From Bifidobacterium pseudolongum subsp. pseudolongum DSM 20099 (lineage in GTDB: Bacteria > Actinomycetota > Actinomycetes > Actinomycetales > Bifidobacteriaceae): a stretch of 64,000 bases of DNA. The translations under genes and the position numbers were made by a program. Each line of letters begins with the position of its first letter. The stretch's first letter is position 1. Shown piece by piece: positions 32,666 to 41,083 of this stretch. A model generated the notes under the pieces. That model searched no databases and had not been told where the DNA came from. It worked only from the letters and a program-made list of their open reading frames with translations. The stretch is from contig NZ_JDTZ01000005.1 of the NCBI RefSeq assembly GCF_000771225.1, positions 124,001 to 188,000 of the forward strand, in the 5' to 3' direction.

Positions 32666-34552
32666 TTAGCGCAGCAGGCCCTCGAAGGGATTGATCAGCC
32701 CGTCACCGTCGCCGTCACCCGAACCATCGTTGCCATTGCCGTTGTCGTTCTGGTTGCGCTGCTGGTTCTGGTTGTTGGACTCCTGGCGGTTCGTGCCGTT
32801 CACGGCGTCTTCGGCCTTGTCGAACTTCACATTAAGTTCGAGCGTCTTGCCGTCGCGCACCACGGTGAGCTTGGCGGTCGAATCCATGGCAGCCGCGCGC
32901 ACAAAGCCGAGAAGCGAATAGTTGTCGCTGACGGCCAGGCCGTTGAAGCCTACGATCGTGTCGCCCACCTTGACGCCGGCTTCCTGCGCCGGGCCACCGT
33001 CCACCACCGCCTTGACGACGGCGCCGCCGCGTGTCACGCCGTCAGCCGTCACGGTGCCGCTCTGGATTGTGACGCCGAGCGCCACATGCTGCACCTTGCC
33101 GTTCTTGATGATCTCATCCGCCACGCGCTTGACGAGGTTGGACGGAATCGCGAAGCCGATGCCGATCGAGCCGGAGGACTGGGAGCCGGAGGCCATCGAA
33201 GCGATGGACGAGTTGATGCCGATCACTTGGCCGGCCGCATTGAACGTGGGGCCGCCCGAGTTGCCCGGGTTGATTGCGGCGTCGATCTGCACCGCGTTCG
33301 TGACGATCTGCGTGTTGTCTTCGTCCATCACGGTCACCGGTCGGTTGAGCGCAGAGACGATGCCAGTCGTCACCGTGCCGTCATAACCGAGCGGATTGCC
33401 GATCGCCATGACCGGCTCGCCTGGGGCCAGATTGTCGGAGTCCGCGAACTCGACCGCGGTCAGGTCCGCCGGCGGGTTCTCGAGCTTGATCACCGCCAGG
33501 TCGGTCGTGGTGTCGGTGCCGACGATCTTTGCTTCGTACAGGTCGCCGTTGTCGAGCGTGACCACGATGCGCTGCGCGCCGGAAACCACGTGGTTGTTGG
33601 TCACGATGTCGCCGTCTTTATCAAGGATCGCGCCAGTGCCCTGCGAAACGCCGTTCTGCAACTGCGTCTGGATCGAGACGACGGATTTCGAGACCTTGTT
33701 CGACACAGCGGTCCAGTCGGGCGTTTCACCGCCTTCGACCTTCGCCGTGCCTTCGCCGCCCTTGTTGGTGGTCAGGCTGGTCATCGAACCCGAGCCGGGG
33801 ATGTTCACCCAGCCGTTGGAGAGTGCCGCATACCCCAGACCGAGGCAGATCGCGGCGGTGACGACCGCGGCCACCACGGCCACGAGCACGTTGTTCGGCG
33901 TGCGCTCGGCCTGCTTCATCGGTGCGCTGTACGGGTTGTTCGGCCCGCCGAATGGGTTCTGCCCGTGCGGCGGCGTGGGGCCGTTGGGCGTCGCGCCGCC
34001 GGGCCACTGGCCCGTGGGCGCGCCATTGCCCGACTGCTGACCGGCCGGCCGTCCAAACAGACCGCCCAACGGCTGCGTGGGCTGTGATTGCGGCTGGCCT
34101 TGCTGCTGATGCTGGTTCTGGTCCTGATACGGCAGACCGAACGGCGGCATCTGTTGGGTCGGCTGTGCGGAGGGGTTCGCCGCGGGCTGATGCGCCGGCG
34201 TGGAAGTCGGGGTTTGCCCCGGGCGGAACGCGCCATACTGCGGGGCCGGGCGGTACGGGCCGTCTGGCGATTCGAGCGGCGAGAGGTCGCCGTCGTCCTG
34301 AATGACGGAGGTCGACTCACCGTCGGTGCCGGACGTGCCCGGCGCAGCGGTCACCGGCGATGGATTGCCAGCGTCGGAAGCGCCGTCGTACGCAGAAGTG
34401 TCATGCGCGTCCGTCTGCGCACCCGAAGTGGTGGGCGGCAGTGGCGCGGTGCCCTGCACGCCTGCGCTCGGCGACGTCGGCGCGGTCGGATCGATGCCAT
34501 GGTCCGCGGGGTCGCCGGGCGCGCCCCACGGGGTGTTGTGTTCGTCAGTCAT
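32666..34552 (-). CDS. htrA: HtrA/DegP-like membrane serine protease
   Basis: The 628-residue protein has a long Pro/Gln-rich cytoplasmic segment (about 1-225), one membrane helix (about 228-250), a trypsin-like domain and a C-terminal PDZ domain (about 505-590). The catalytic triad is visible as His in NNHVVSG, Asp in TTDLAVIKL, and Ser in GNSGGP. It ends in an Asn/Gly/Asp-rich tail. It would degrade or refold misfolded exported proteins. The ATG at 34552 follows ATGGAGC; the frame is open further upstream. A CCGTT...AACGG inverted repeat upstream (34630-34667) may be regulatory. Confidence 0.93.
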   Translation of the reverse strand: MTDEHNTPWGAPGDPADHGIDPTAPTSPSAGVQGTAPLPPTTSGAQTDAHDTSAYDGASDAGNPSPVTAAPGTSGTDGESTSVIQDDGDLSPLESPDGPYRPAPQYGAFRPGQTPTSTPAHQPAANPSAQPTQQMPPFGLPYQDQNQHQQQGQPQSQPTQPLGGLFGRPAGQQSGNGAPTGQWPGGATPNGPTPPHGQNPFGGPNNPYSAPMKQAERTPNNVLVAVVAAVVTAAICLGLGYAALSNGWVNIPGSGSMTSLTTNKGGEGTAKVEGGETPDWTAVSNKVSKSVVSIQTQLQNGVSQGTGAILDKDGDIVTNNHVVSGAQRIVVTLDNGDLYEAKIVGTDTTTDLAVIKLENPPADLTAVEFADSDNLAPGEPVMAIGNPLGYDGTVTTGIVSALNRPVTVMDEDNTQIVTNAVQIDAAINPGNSGGPTFNAAGQVIGINSSIASMASGSQSSGSIGIGFAIPSNLVKRVADEIIKNGKVQHVALGVTIQSGTVTADGVTRGGAVVKAVVDGGPAQEAGVKVGDTIVGFNGLAVSDNYSLLGFVRAAAMDSTAKLTVVRDGKTLELNVKFDKAEDAVNGTNRQESNNQNQQRNQNDNGNGNDGSGDGDGDGLINPFEGLLR

Positions 34553-34766
34553 GATGCTCCATTCTTCGAAGTTCTCATTCACGTATATCGTTCGCTTCCC
34601 TCGATCGTAACCGTCCAATCGTTGCAATTACGCCGTTAGTTGAAGCACTGTCTTTTAGTTAAAACGGCAGTGCTGGAAGTTTCCTGAACGTTTCTTGAAA
34701 ACTGCGAACATATCTTTTGAAGAAATCGTGGATGCCATCTACACCGGCCCATCTACAGTGGTCAGC

Positions 34767-36068
34767 ATGACCAGTCTTCTCGCACACCCACGCGGCGCGG
34801 AGCCCGGACAACCGGGCGACCGCAGCGCATTCTTCTTTGAACAGCACACCCGCCTCTCCGACTCCCCCACCGGCAAAGGGCGCGGCGGCGCGCGGTACGG
34901 CCGCACCGGCGTGATCCACACGCCGCACGGCGACATCCGCACGCCCGCGTTCGTGCCGGTGGCCACACAGGCCGCGATGAAGGCGGTGTTGCCTGAGTCG
35001 ATGGTGCAGCTCGGCGCGCAATGCCTGCTCTCCAACGCGTTCCATTTGTACGAGCGGCCGGGCGAAGAGGTGCTCGATGAAGCCGGCGGACTCGCGAAGT
35101 TCATGAACTGGGACGGCCCCACGTTCACCGACTCCGGCGGATTCCAGGTGCTTTCTCTCGGCGCGGGATTCAAGAAGACGCTGGCGATGGACACGACCGA
35201 CATGAAATCGGACGATGTGATCGCCAAAGGCAAGGAGCGCCTGGCGTTCGTGGACGAGGACGGCGTCACGTTCAAATCGCCGCTCAACGGGTCACTGCAC
35301 CGCTTCTCCGCGGAAATCTCGATGAACATCCAGCACAAGATCGGCGCCGACATCATGTTCGCGTTCGATGAGCTGACGACGCTCATGAACACGCGCCGCT
35401 ATCAGGAGAATTCCGTCGAGCGCACATTCCGCTGGGCGCGCCGGTGTGTGGACGAGCACAAACGCCTCACCGAATCGCGCGTGGGCAAGCCATACCAGGC
35501 GCTCTACGGCGTGGTGCAGGGCGCGAATTACGAGGACCTGCGCCGGCGCGCGGCCCAGCAGATCGCGTCGCTCGACTTCGACGGCGTCGGTATTGGCGGC
35601 GCGATGGAAAAGCGCATCATCGGCGACATCTGCGCGTGGATCTGCGACGAGATGCCACAGGAACGGCCGCGGCATGTGCTCGGAATCGCCGCGGTCGATG
35701 ACATCTTCGCGTGCGTGGAGAACGGCGGCGACACGTTCGACTGTGTCGCACCCGCGCGATGCGCGCGCAACGGCGCGATTTTCACACGCGATGGCCGGTA
35801 CAACATCAAACGCGCGCAGTTCAAGCACGACTTCGGCCCTCTCGAGGAGGGGTGCACGTGTTACACATGCACGCATTATTCGCGCGCCTACGTGGACCAT
35901 CTGCTGCGCGCGCGGGAGATGAACGGGTTCACGCTCGCCACGATCCACAACGAGTATTTCTTCGTGCATCTGCTCGACGACATCCGCGCGTCGATTGACG
36001 GCGGGTATTTCGACGAGTTCCGCGACGCGACGCTCGCGCGCTTCTACGCGAACGGCTCACGCGGGTGA
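34767..36068 (+). CDS. tgt: tRNA-guanine transglycosylase
   Basis: The enzyme of about 433 residues exchanges guanine 34 of GUN-anticodon tRNAs for a queuine or pre-queuine base. It shows FTDSGGFQVLSL, the substrate loop region VGIGG, and the zinc site CTCYTCTHYSRAYVDHL near the C-terminus. I see no queuosine biosynthesis genes nearby, so salvage is possible. I start at ATG 34767; a TACAGT -10-like box 7 bp before it suggests a leaderless mRNA, although no -35 box is obvious and a TTG further upstream is in frame. Confidence 0.93.
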   Translation: MTSLLAHPRGAEPGQPGDRSAFFFEQHTRLSDSPTGKGRGGARYGRTGVIHTPHGDIRTPAFVPVATQAAMKAVLPESMVQLGAQCLLSNAFHLYERPGEEVLDEAGGLAKFMNWDGPTFTDSGGFQVLSLGAGFKKTLAMDTTDMKSDDVIAKGKERLAFVDEDGVTFKSPLNGSLHRFSAEISMNIQHKIGADIMFAFDELTTLMNTRRYQENSVERTFRWARRCVDEHKRLTESRVGKPYQALYGVVQGANYEDLRRRAAQQIASLDFDGVGIGGAMEKRIIGDICAWICDEMPQERPRHVLGIAAVDDIFACVENGGDTFDCVAPARCARNGAIFTRDGRYNIKRAQFKHDFGPLEEGCTCYTCTHYSRAYVDHLLRAREMNGFTLATIHNEYFFVHLLDDIRASIDGGYFDEFRDATLARFYANGSRG

Positions 36069-36565
36069 AGGCGAACGGGCAACACCAGCACCAATGTACG
36101 CCGCGCTTAGGGTAAGACGCAGCGTACGGGTGTATCTCGCTTACATGAGTGCCATAATCGGCCACCTTCGAGTATCGATGTCCCATACCCTTGGAATTTC
36201 GCCATTGTCCGAAGCCAATACTCGTCGGCACCGCATATAAAGCACTCGCGTAAGTGAGATACAATCCGCCTCCCTGCAGGTTTCCGCCCAATCCGCTAAA
36301 AACGCCAATGCGGGCGAAATACACGTTCCGCCGAGAGTGCCCATACAAGGCGGAAATATGGGCCGGGCTATTCAGCGGTCTCCCACTGCCCACAAAACGC
36401 CCCACCTCAATGTGATGAACTATGTAGAATACCTCCGCAGCCCCACATCCTCTTCAGGAGCATCCCGTCTGGGCAAAAGCAGCCACCATGGTCAGCACCT
36501 TGCGGACCAACGCAACACGCCGAATTGCACTAATCGACGGTGTAGTGTAGGGTAGCTCTTTGTCT
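36069..36565. other. Gene-free region with nested inverted repeats
   Basis: No gene is supported in 497 bp. The left half contains the imperfect inverted repeat at 36132-36262 with a smaller one inside. The right half, up to the tRNA, shows no motif I recognise; the tRNA promoter must lie close to 36540. Confidence 0.5.
36132..36262. repeat. 131-bp MITE-like inverted-repeat segment
   Basis: GTATCTCGCTTACATGAGTGC at the left end matches the complement of the right end at 18 of 21 positions. Inside, CGAGTAT (36169-36175) and ATACTCG (36218-36224) form a second inverted repeat. No open frame is present. It could be a miniature mobile element or a structured RNA. Confidence 0.55.
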
Positions 36566-36648
36566 GCGAGCGTGGCGGAATGGTAGACGCGCTGTCTTCA
36601 GGTGGCAGTGAGCGTATGCTCGTGCGGGTTCAAGTCCCGCCGCTCGCA
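36566..36648 (+). tRNA. tRNA-Leu(CAG)
   Basis: A 7-bp acceptor stem (GCGAGCG/CGCTCGC), anticodon stem CTGTC/GGCAG with loop TTCAGGT, a long variable arm (TGAGCGTATGCTCG) and T arm GCGGGTTCAAGTCCCGC make a class II tRNA-Leu. CCA is not encoded. Confidence 0.95.
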
Positions 36649-36656
36649 CTCTTCAT

Positions 36657-36689
36657 AAACGGCTGATTTCCAACGAAGTCAGCCGTTTT
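36657..36689 (+). terminator. Terminator of tRNA-Leu
   Basis: AAACGGCTGA and TCAGCCGTTT form a perfect 10-bp stem around 12 bases and are followed by T residues. Confidence 0.85.
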
Positions 36690-36849
36690 GCGTTGGCGGA
36701 ACAGCCCTTCCAAAGGTACCAAACATCTGAAAAGCAACTGCGGTCTTTGGTTTCCATACGCCCATCCTTGGCGGCATCCACGCAAAGCACGGCGATGCTT
36801 GAACCCGTACGCCCAAGCACCGCCGCTCGCCTCCCGGAACCTTCAGAGC

Positions 36850-36913
36850 GCTACGGGTAGTGGAAAATGACCCAAAACATATTGTTTTTCGACAAACATA
36901 TACTACCCGTAGC
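36850..36913. repeat. CTACGGGTAG inverted-repeat element, copy B
   Basis: GCTACGGGTAGT (36850-36861) and ACTACCCGTAGC (36902-36913) enclose 40 AT-rich bases including CATATTGTTTTTCGACAAACATAT-type sequence. The ends match copy A at 16720-16815, but the core differs. Confidence 0.7.
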
Positions 36914-37035
36914 AATAAGGGACCAAGCGCAGGAAGCCGACCGTGGAGGAGCCGGAGGCCGAGACCACCCGTAGCAACATGGAATCCAATAAGGGATCAA
37001 GGCATATAGGAACCGGGCCGCCTCAGATGCGTATG

Positions 37036-37202
37036 AATTTTACGCGCAGCGGTAAGGGACGCGTACAATTCGCACGCCCATAGGGACGTTAGCGCAAGGA
37101 TTTTACGCAGGATACAGGTTTTGCGTAAAATTCTTACGGAAACAGCGTGGTTTGCGCAAGGATTTTACGCAACTCACGGCGAAGCGCGTACAATTCGCAC
37201 GC
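37036..37202 (+). promoter_or_regulatory. Duplicated ATTTTACGC-N18-TACAATTCGCACGC block
   Basis: The block occurs at 37036-37077 and 37161-37202 with identical 18-base spacing. In addition GCGCAAGGATTTTACGCA occurs at 37092-37109 and 37154-37171. ATTTTACGCA (37100-37109) can pair with TGCGTAAAAT (37122-37131). It looks like two tandem promoters or operator-promoter units 63 bp and more before the cupin gene. Confidence 0.55.
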
Positions 37203-37265
37203 TATTGACCCCATCTCCTCTGGCGTCCATGATGGAAATAGCAATCTACGCCAAGGAGGATCGCC

Positions 37266-37622
37266 ATGAACACCGACGAATCACAGATGCAAGTACTGCC
37301 AGACCTCACGAATATGGTGAGCGTACAACCGGAAGCCACGGTGTCGCGCACCGTGATGCATACCGAAGGGGGCAACGTGGTGCTGTTCTCGTTCGACACT
37401 GGCCAACAGCTGAGCGAACACACGGCCGCGATGCCGGTGTTTGTGCAGGTGCTGAGCGGACGTCTGCTCATCAAGGGCGGTGATGACGAACAGGAGGTGG
37501 CGCCAGGCGAGCTCGTCTACTTCCCCACCCGCTTGCCGCATGCGGTCACCGCGCTCGAGCCTTCGGTGATGATGCTCACGATGATCACCCCCGCCCGCGC
37601 ACGCAACGCCATCGACGCGTAA
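37266..37622 (+). CDS. Cupin-domain protein
   Basis: The 118-residue protein is a single small cupin barrel. Motif 1 is degenerate (LSEHTAAMPVFVQVLSGRLLI, with one His) and motif 2 is APGELVYFPTRLPHAV. Small cupins bind metals and act as enzymes or sensors; substrate is unknown. CCAAGGAGGATCGCC gives a strong ribosome site. The upstream repeated promoter blocks suggest regulated expression. Confidence 0.85.
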   Translation: MNTDESQMQVLPDLTNMVSVQPEATVSRTVMHTEGGNVVLFSFDTGQQLSEHTAAMPVFVQVLSGRLLIKGGDDEQEVAPGELVYFPTRLPHAVTALEPSVMMLTMITPARARNAIDA

Positions 37623-37662
37623 GCGCCGACCCCGTGACTCCCACAGCGGCTACTATGGCGGC

Positions 37663-38583
37663 ATGAATCCCGCACGACTCGCACGCTTCCACGATTGCGC
37701 ACGCTACTTCATCTGCCCGCTGTGCCACACCGAACTCGAACTTGACGGCACAAGCCTGCGCTGCCCGAACCGGCACACCTTCGACATCGCGAAGCAAGGC
37801 TACGTGAACCTCGCGCCCGCCGCCAAACAATCACAGTTCTACAGCAAAGAGTCGTTCGCGAACCGCGGGCGCATCCTCGACGCCGGCTACTACAGCCACA
37901 TCGCGAGCGCCGTGCTCGCCGCCGTGCACGCCCACTGCCCCGCCGAGCCGCACCCGGCGATCCTCGACGCCGGCTGCGGTGAGGGCTTCTACGCGCGCGC
38001 CGTGCAGCAGGCGCACCCGCACGTCGACGTGCTCGCCTTCGACATCTCCAAGGATTCCGTGCAGCAGGCGGCGCGCGAAGACACGAGCCTCGCCGTGCGC
38101 TGGTTCGTGGGCAATCTGGCCGACCTGCCGCTGCGCGACGCGGCGGTTGACTGCATCCTCGATGTGTTCTCCCCCGTGCACTACGGCGAGTTCCGCCGTG
38201 TACTGCGCCCCGGCGGCATCGTCGTCAAAGTGGTCCCCGGCGCACGCCACGACGAACAGCTGCGCGAGCTCGCGAGCGCGCAGCTGCGCCACACCGACTA
38301 TTCGAACGAGCAGACGGTCGACCAGTTCGCCCGGCATTTCGACGTGATGGACACGCGTCTCGTCTCGCAGACCTTCGCCATGCCGCCGGATGATGTGCGC
38401 GTCTTCGCGCATATGACGCCGCTGTTGTTCAATGTGGACATCGACACGCTCGACCTCAGCCAGATCAGCGAACTGACAATCGAGGCGCAAGTGATCGTCG
38501 GCAGGGACCGCCGTACATCAACTCCTGCGCAGCGACACCACGTAGCTGACGTCGTCGCACATGATGGCGAGGTAGAAACATAG
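37663..38583 (+). CDS. RlmA-type 23S rRNA guanine-N1 methyltransferase
   Basis: The 306-residue protein has an N-terminal zinc ribbon (CPLCHTELELDGTSLRCPNRHTF) and a class I SAM-binding domain (ILDAGCGEGFYARAV), the layout of RlmA-I/II enzymes. RlmA-II/TlrB methylates G748 and gives tylosin resistance; RlmA-I acts at G745. Which site is modified cannot be told here. The last 22 codons overlap the convergent membrane-protein gene by 66 bp. Confidence 0.88.
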   Translation: MNPARLARFHDCARYFICPLCHTELELDGTSLRCPNRHTFDIAKQGYVNLAPAAKQSQFYSKESFANRGRILDAGYYSHIASAVLAAVHAHCPAEPHPAILDAGCGEGFYARAVQQAHPHVDVLAFDISKDSVQQAAREDTSLAVRWFVGNLADLPLRDAAVDCILDVFSPVHYGEFRRVLRPGGIVVKVVPGARHDEQLRELASAQLRHTDYSNEQTVDQFARHFDVMDTRLVSQTFAMPPDDVRVFAHMTPLLFNVDIDTLDLSQISELTIEAQVIVGRDRRTSTPAQRHHVADVVAHDGEVET

Positions 38584-39987
38584 CGTCTCCTCGACGATCT
38601 CCTGCTCGCAATCCGCGCACCGCACGAGTTCCTTGAGCGCGCGCACATTCATTTTTGCGGTGTCACGCCAATCATGACGGCGCCTCACCGCACAGATCAG
38701 CGTGCGCAGCTCGCTTGAGGTGAACGCGACGAGCGGCACACCATGCTCCTCGGCTTGCGGAAAGAACATCGCCGCCCATTCCGGCACGAGTTCCACCGCG
38801 GATTCCCCCGCCTCCAGGACCTCGTGCACCACCCGCCACGGCACTGTCATCAACCGCAGGTTCATGCCGTATTCGCTCAGGTCGTGCTGCGCAATCGTGG
38901 AGGAATCCACCAACTGCGCGAACAGGTCGTAATGCTGCCACTGCATGGTCTTCTGCGTGAATTGCGCGTCGCGGAACAGCGCGCTCGTGGGGTGGATGGC
39001 CAGCCGGCATATCACGAACCGCGCGGCCGCCACGTTGACGAGGCTCCATACGGCGATCGCCTCCACAACCCACGGGCGCACCGCCTGCGCGCCGGTGAAC
39101 GCGACCCACAGAAGGACGCCCGCATACCACAGCACGACAAGCTCCACGACGGCAAGCACCGCAGCCGCGGCGGCGCCCCACATGCGGCTGGCGATCGCCT
39201 TGACGAACCGCTGCCGCACGTAGGCATACAACAGCACCATCACCGTGGCGAGCAATGCGGCGGCGAACAGCGCGGCCGCCGCCCATCCGCCATCCCGCAG
39301 GCGGCCCATCTGCCCACCCATGCCGGCAAGCGCGAGCCAGAACAATGCGTTGACGGCGCACACCGCGACCGCCCACACAGGCCAGCGTCCGCGCGTGCGC
39401 AAAGCGCGCATCTGCACGTATTGCCGCAAATCCACGTTGCGCGCCCGCTCATTGTGCGTCATGGTGCGGTGGGTGATGTAGATCTGGCTGCCGTAGTTGA
39501 GGATCCACCCCATCAACAGACACCCGGCCCCGGTGATGATGGCCATCTTGGCCGCGCCATTCGTGTGGTACATCTCAGGAAGCCAAAACCCGGTGATGAA
39601 GGCGGTCGCGAGCGAGGAGCACATGAGCAGCCCGCTGAAATCGCCGATCGCGTCCCTGTCGGACACGTAATGCTCGTTTTGGAACGCGACACCAAGGCAT
39701 ATCGTCACGACAACGCCCCATATGGCGGTGATGAAATCGACGGGGCTCGTGGTCTCCTCCCCCAATTGGAAGGTGTGGTTGAAGTCGTTGCCCAGCATGT
39801 CGGCGATACGGAACGAAAACGGCTCCTGATCGTTGAACAGGAGCCGCAGTACACATGCGAGGATGGTCGTCACCGTGACCGCGCCGACCATCCTGAACAT
39901 ACGGAACGTGGAAAAACGCTGCAGTTCCACAAGCGACTTGTAGACCTGCTTGATTGGAACCCGCCGTCTGGAGTCGTATGCGCCCAT
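38518..39987 (-). CDS. Multi-span membrane protein, unknown
   Basis: The 489-residue protein has about nine hydrophobic segments in the first two-thirds and a soluble C-terminal domain of about 170 residues with a CADC pair. I do not recognise the family. The ATG at 39987 follows GAGGAAGGGG; the frame is open upstream but without that signal. It overlaps rlmA tail to tail. Its neighbour to the right, on the same strand, is the EamA transporter, 50 bp away. Confidence 0.75.
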   Translation of the reverse strand: MGAYDSRRRVPIKQVYKSLVELQRFSTFRMFRMVGAVTVTTILACVLRLLFNDQEPFSFRIADMLGNDFNHTFQLGEETTSPVDFITAIWGVVVTICLGVAFQNEHYVSDRDAIGDFSGLLMCSSLATAFITGFWLPEMYHTNGAAKMAIITGAGCLLMGWILNYGSQIYITHRTMTHNERARNVDLRQYVQMRALRTRGRWPVWAVAVCAVNALFWLALAGMGGQMGRLRDGGWAAAALFAAALLATVMVLLYAYVRQRFVKAIASRMWGAAAAAVLAVVELVVLWYAGVLLWVAFTGAQAVRPWVVEAIAVWSLVNVAAARFVICRLAIHPTSALFRDAQFTQKTMQWQHYDLFAQLVDSSTIAQHDLSEYGMNLRLMTVPWRVVHEVLEAGESAVELVPEWAAMFFPQAEEHGVPLVAFTSSELRTLICAVRRRHDWRDTAKMNVRALKELVRCADCEQEIVEETLCFYLAIMCDDVSYVVSLRRS

Positions 39988-40037
39988 GCCGCGCCCCTTC
40001 CTCGCCATCCACGCGCGCCGCCCGCGCGCAACATATG

Positions 40038-41069
40038 TCAATGCACCAAGAATGCCATGATGAGGATCAGCGCGAAGCCCACAAAGTCGATGGGCGTAAA
40101 AATCGCCCCCGTCCACAGGACCGCCGTGACCGTGGCGGCCACCGGTTCGATTGTGCCGAACATCGTGGCGCGCATCGAACCGATGCGCACCACACCCGCC
40201 ATGTACAGCCAGAACGCCACGAATGTGCCGACGACCACGGTGAACGCGAGCAGCCACCATCCGCGCGCATCGAACGCGGGCACATGCGCCCACGGCCGCA
40301 CGAACGGTGTGAGGATGAGGCCGGAGAGCAGGAACGTGATGCCGTTGACGACGAAATTGCCGTATTTCGCAATGAGTTTGACAGGGATGATCGCGAGGCA
40401 CGCGCACGCGAACGCGTCGGCGAGGCCCCACAGCAGTCCGGGCAGCGGCAACGACAGTGCGCCGAAATCACCGCCGGTGGCGAGCAGCCACACGCCTGTG
40501 AACGCGAGCGCCACACCCACCACTTCGCGTGCGCTCGGCCGCCGACGCCCGCGCACGCACACATACCCGAGCACCATCAGCAGGTTCACCGTCTGCAGCA
40601 CGGTGGCGGTGCCCGCGTTCGTCCAGTGGATCGAGAACAGGTACGCCACTTGCACGAGCGTCACGCAGGTAAGCGCGGTGACGAGGTACATCGGGTAGTC
40701 GCGCACGGTCGTGAACGCTTTGCGCAGCGCTTTGGGCGAACCGGTCGCTCCGCATGCCAGAAAGACCAGCCCGGCGAAGATCTCACGCACGCACGCCACC
40801 CACATGGGGCTGGCGCCATACTGCTCCATGAGGATTTTGGAGACCGACCCGTTCACGCCCCACAGCACACCACCGACGAGTGTGCAGGCGATGCCGACCG
40901 CCATGCGCCGGGGCGTCTGCGCCACGTTCGGCTCCACTTGTGTCGCGGCGGCGAGCTCCTGCGCGGCGTCGCGCTGTTCCACGCGCGCGGACCGTTTGAG
41001 GATCTTCTCCACATTGCGCTGCGCTGGCCCTTTCTGCACCGGCCCGCCTGCGCCATGCTGCTGCGTCAA
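40038..41069 (-). CDS. EamA/DMT-family transporter
   Basis: The 343-residue protein has a cytoplasmic N-terminal tail of about 45 residues and ten predicted helices in two EamA repeats (GGVLWGVNGSVSKILM, then GLADAFACACLAIIPVKLIAKYG). DMT proteins export or import small metabolites; substrate is unknown. I choose a TTG start at 41069 because GAGG lies six bases upstream and only 14 bp separate it from the preceding hydrolase stop. A later ATG at MAVGIA (about residue 45) is an alternative. Confidence 0.85.
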   Translation of the reverse strand: MTQQHGAGGPVQKGPAQRNVEKILKRSARVEQRDAAQELAAATQVEPNVAQTPRRMAVGIACTLVGGVLWGVNGSVSKILMEQYGASPMWVACVREIFAGLVFLACGATGSPKALRKAFTTVRDYPMYLVTALTCVTLVQVAYLFSIHWTNAGTATVLQTVNLLMVLGYVCVRGRRRPSAREVVGVALAFTGVWLLATGGDFGALSLPLPGLLWGLADAFACACLAIIPVKLIAKYGNFVVNGITFLLSGLILTPFVRPWAHVPAFDARGWWLLAFTVVVGTFVAFWLYMAGVVRIGSMRATMFGTIEPVAATVTAVLWTGAIFTPIDFVGFALILIMAFLVH

Positions 41070-41083
41070 TTCACACCTCGCTT

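Larger units (their letters stand above)
36690..37265. other. Gene-free repeat region before the cupin gene
   Basis: About 570 bp without a supported gene. It holds copy B of the CTACGGGTAG element (36850-36913), a lone CACCCGTAGCAA (36967-36978), two AATAAGGGA(C/T)CAAG repeats near 36912 and 36988, and the TTTTACGC/TACAAT repeats at 37036-37202. Confidence 0.55.

Noticed and set aside
36337-36555. 72-codon open frame before tRNA-Leu
   Set aside because: It has no good ribosome site, an unlikely composition and no motif; treated as non-coding.
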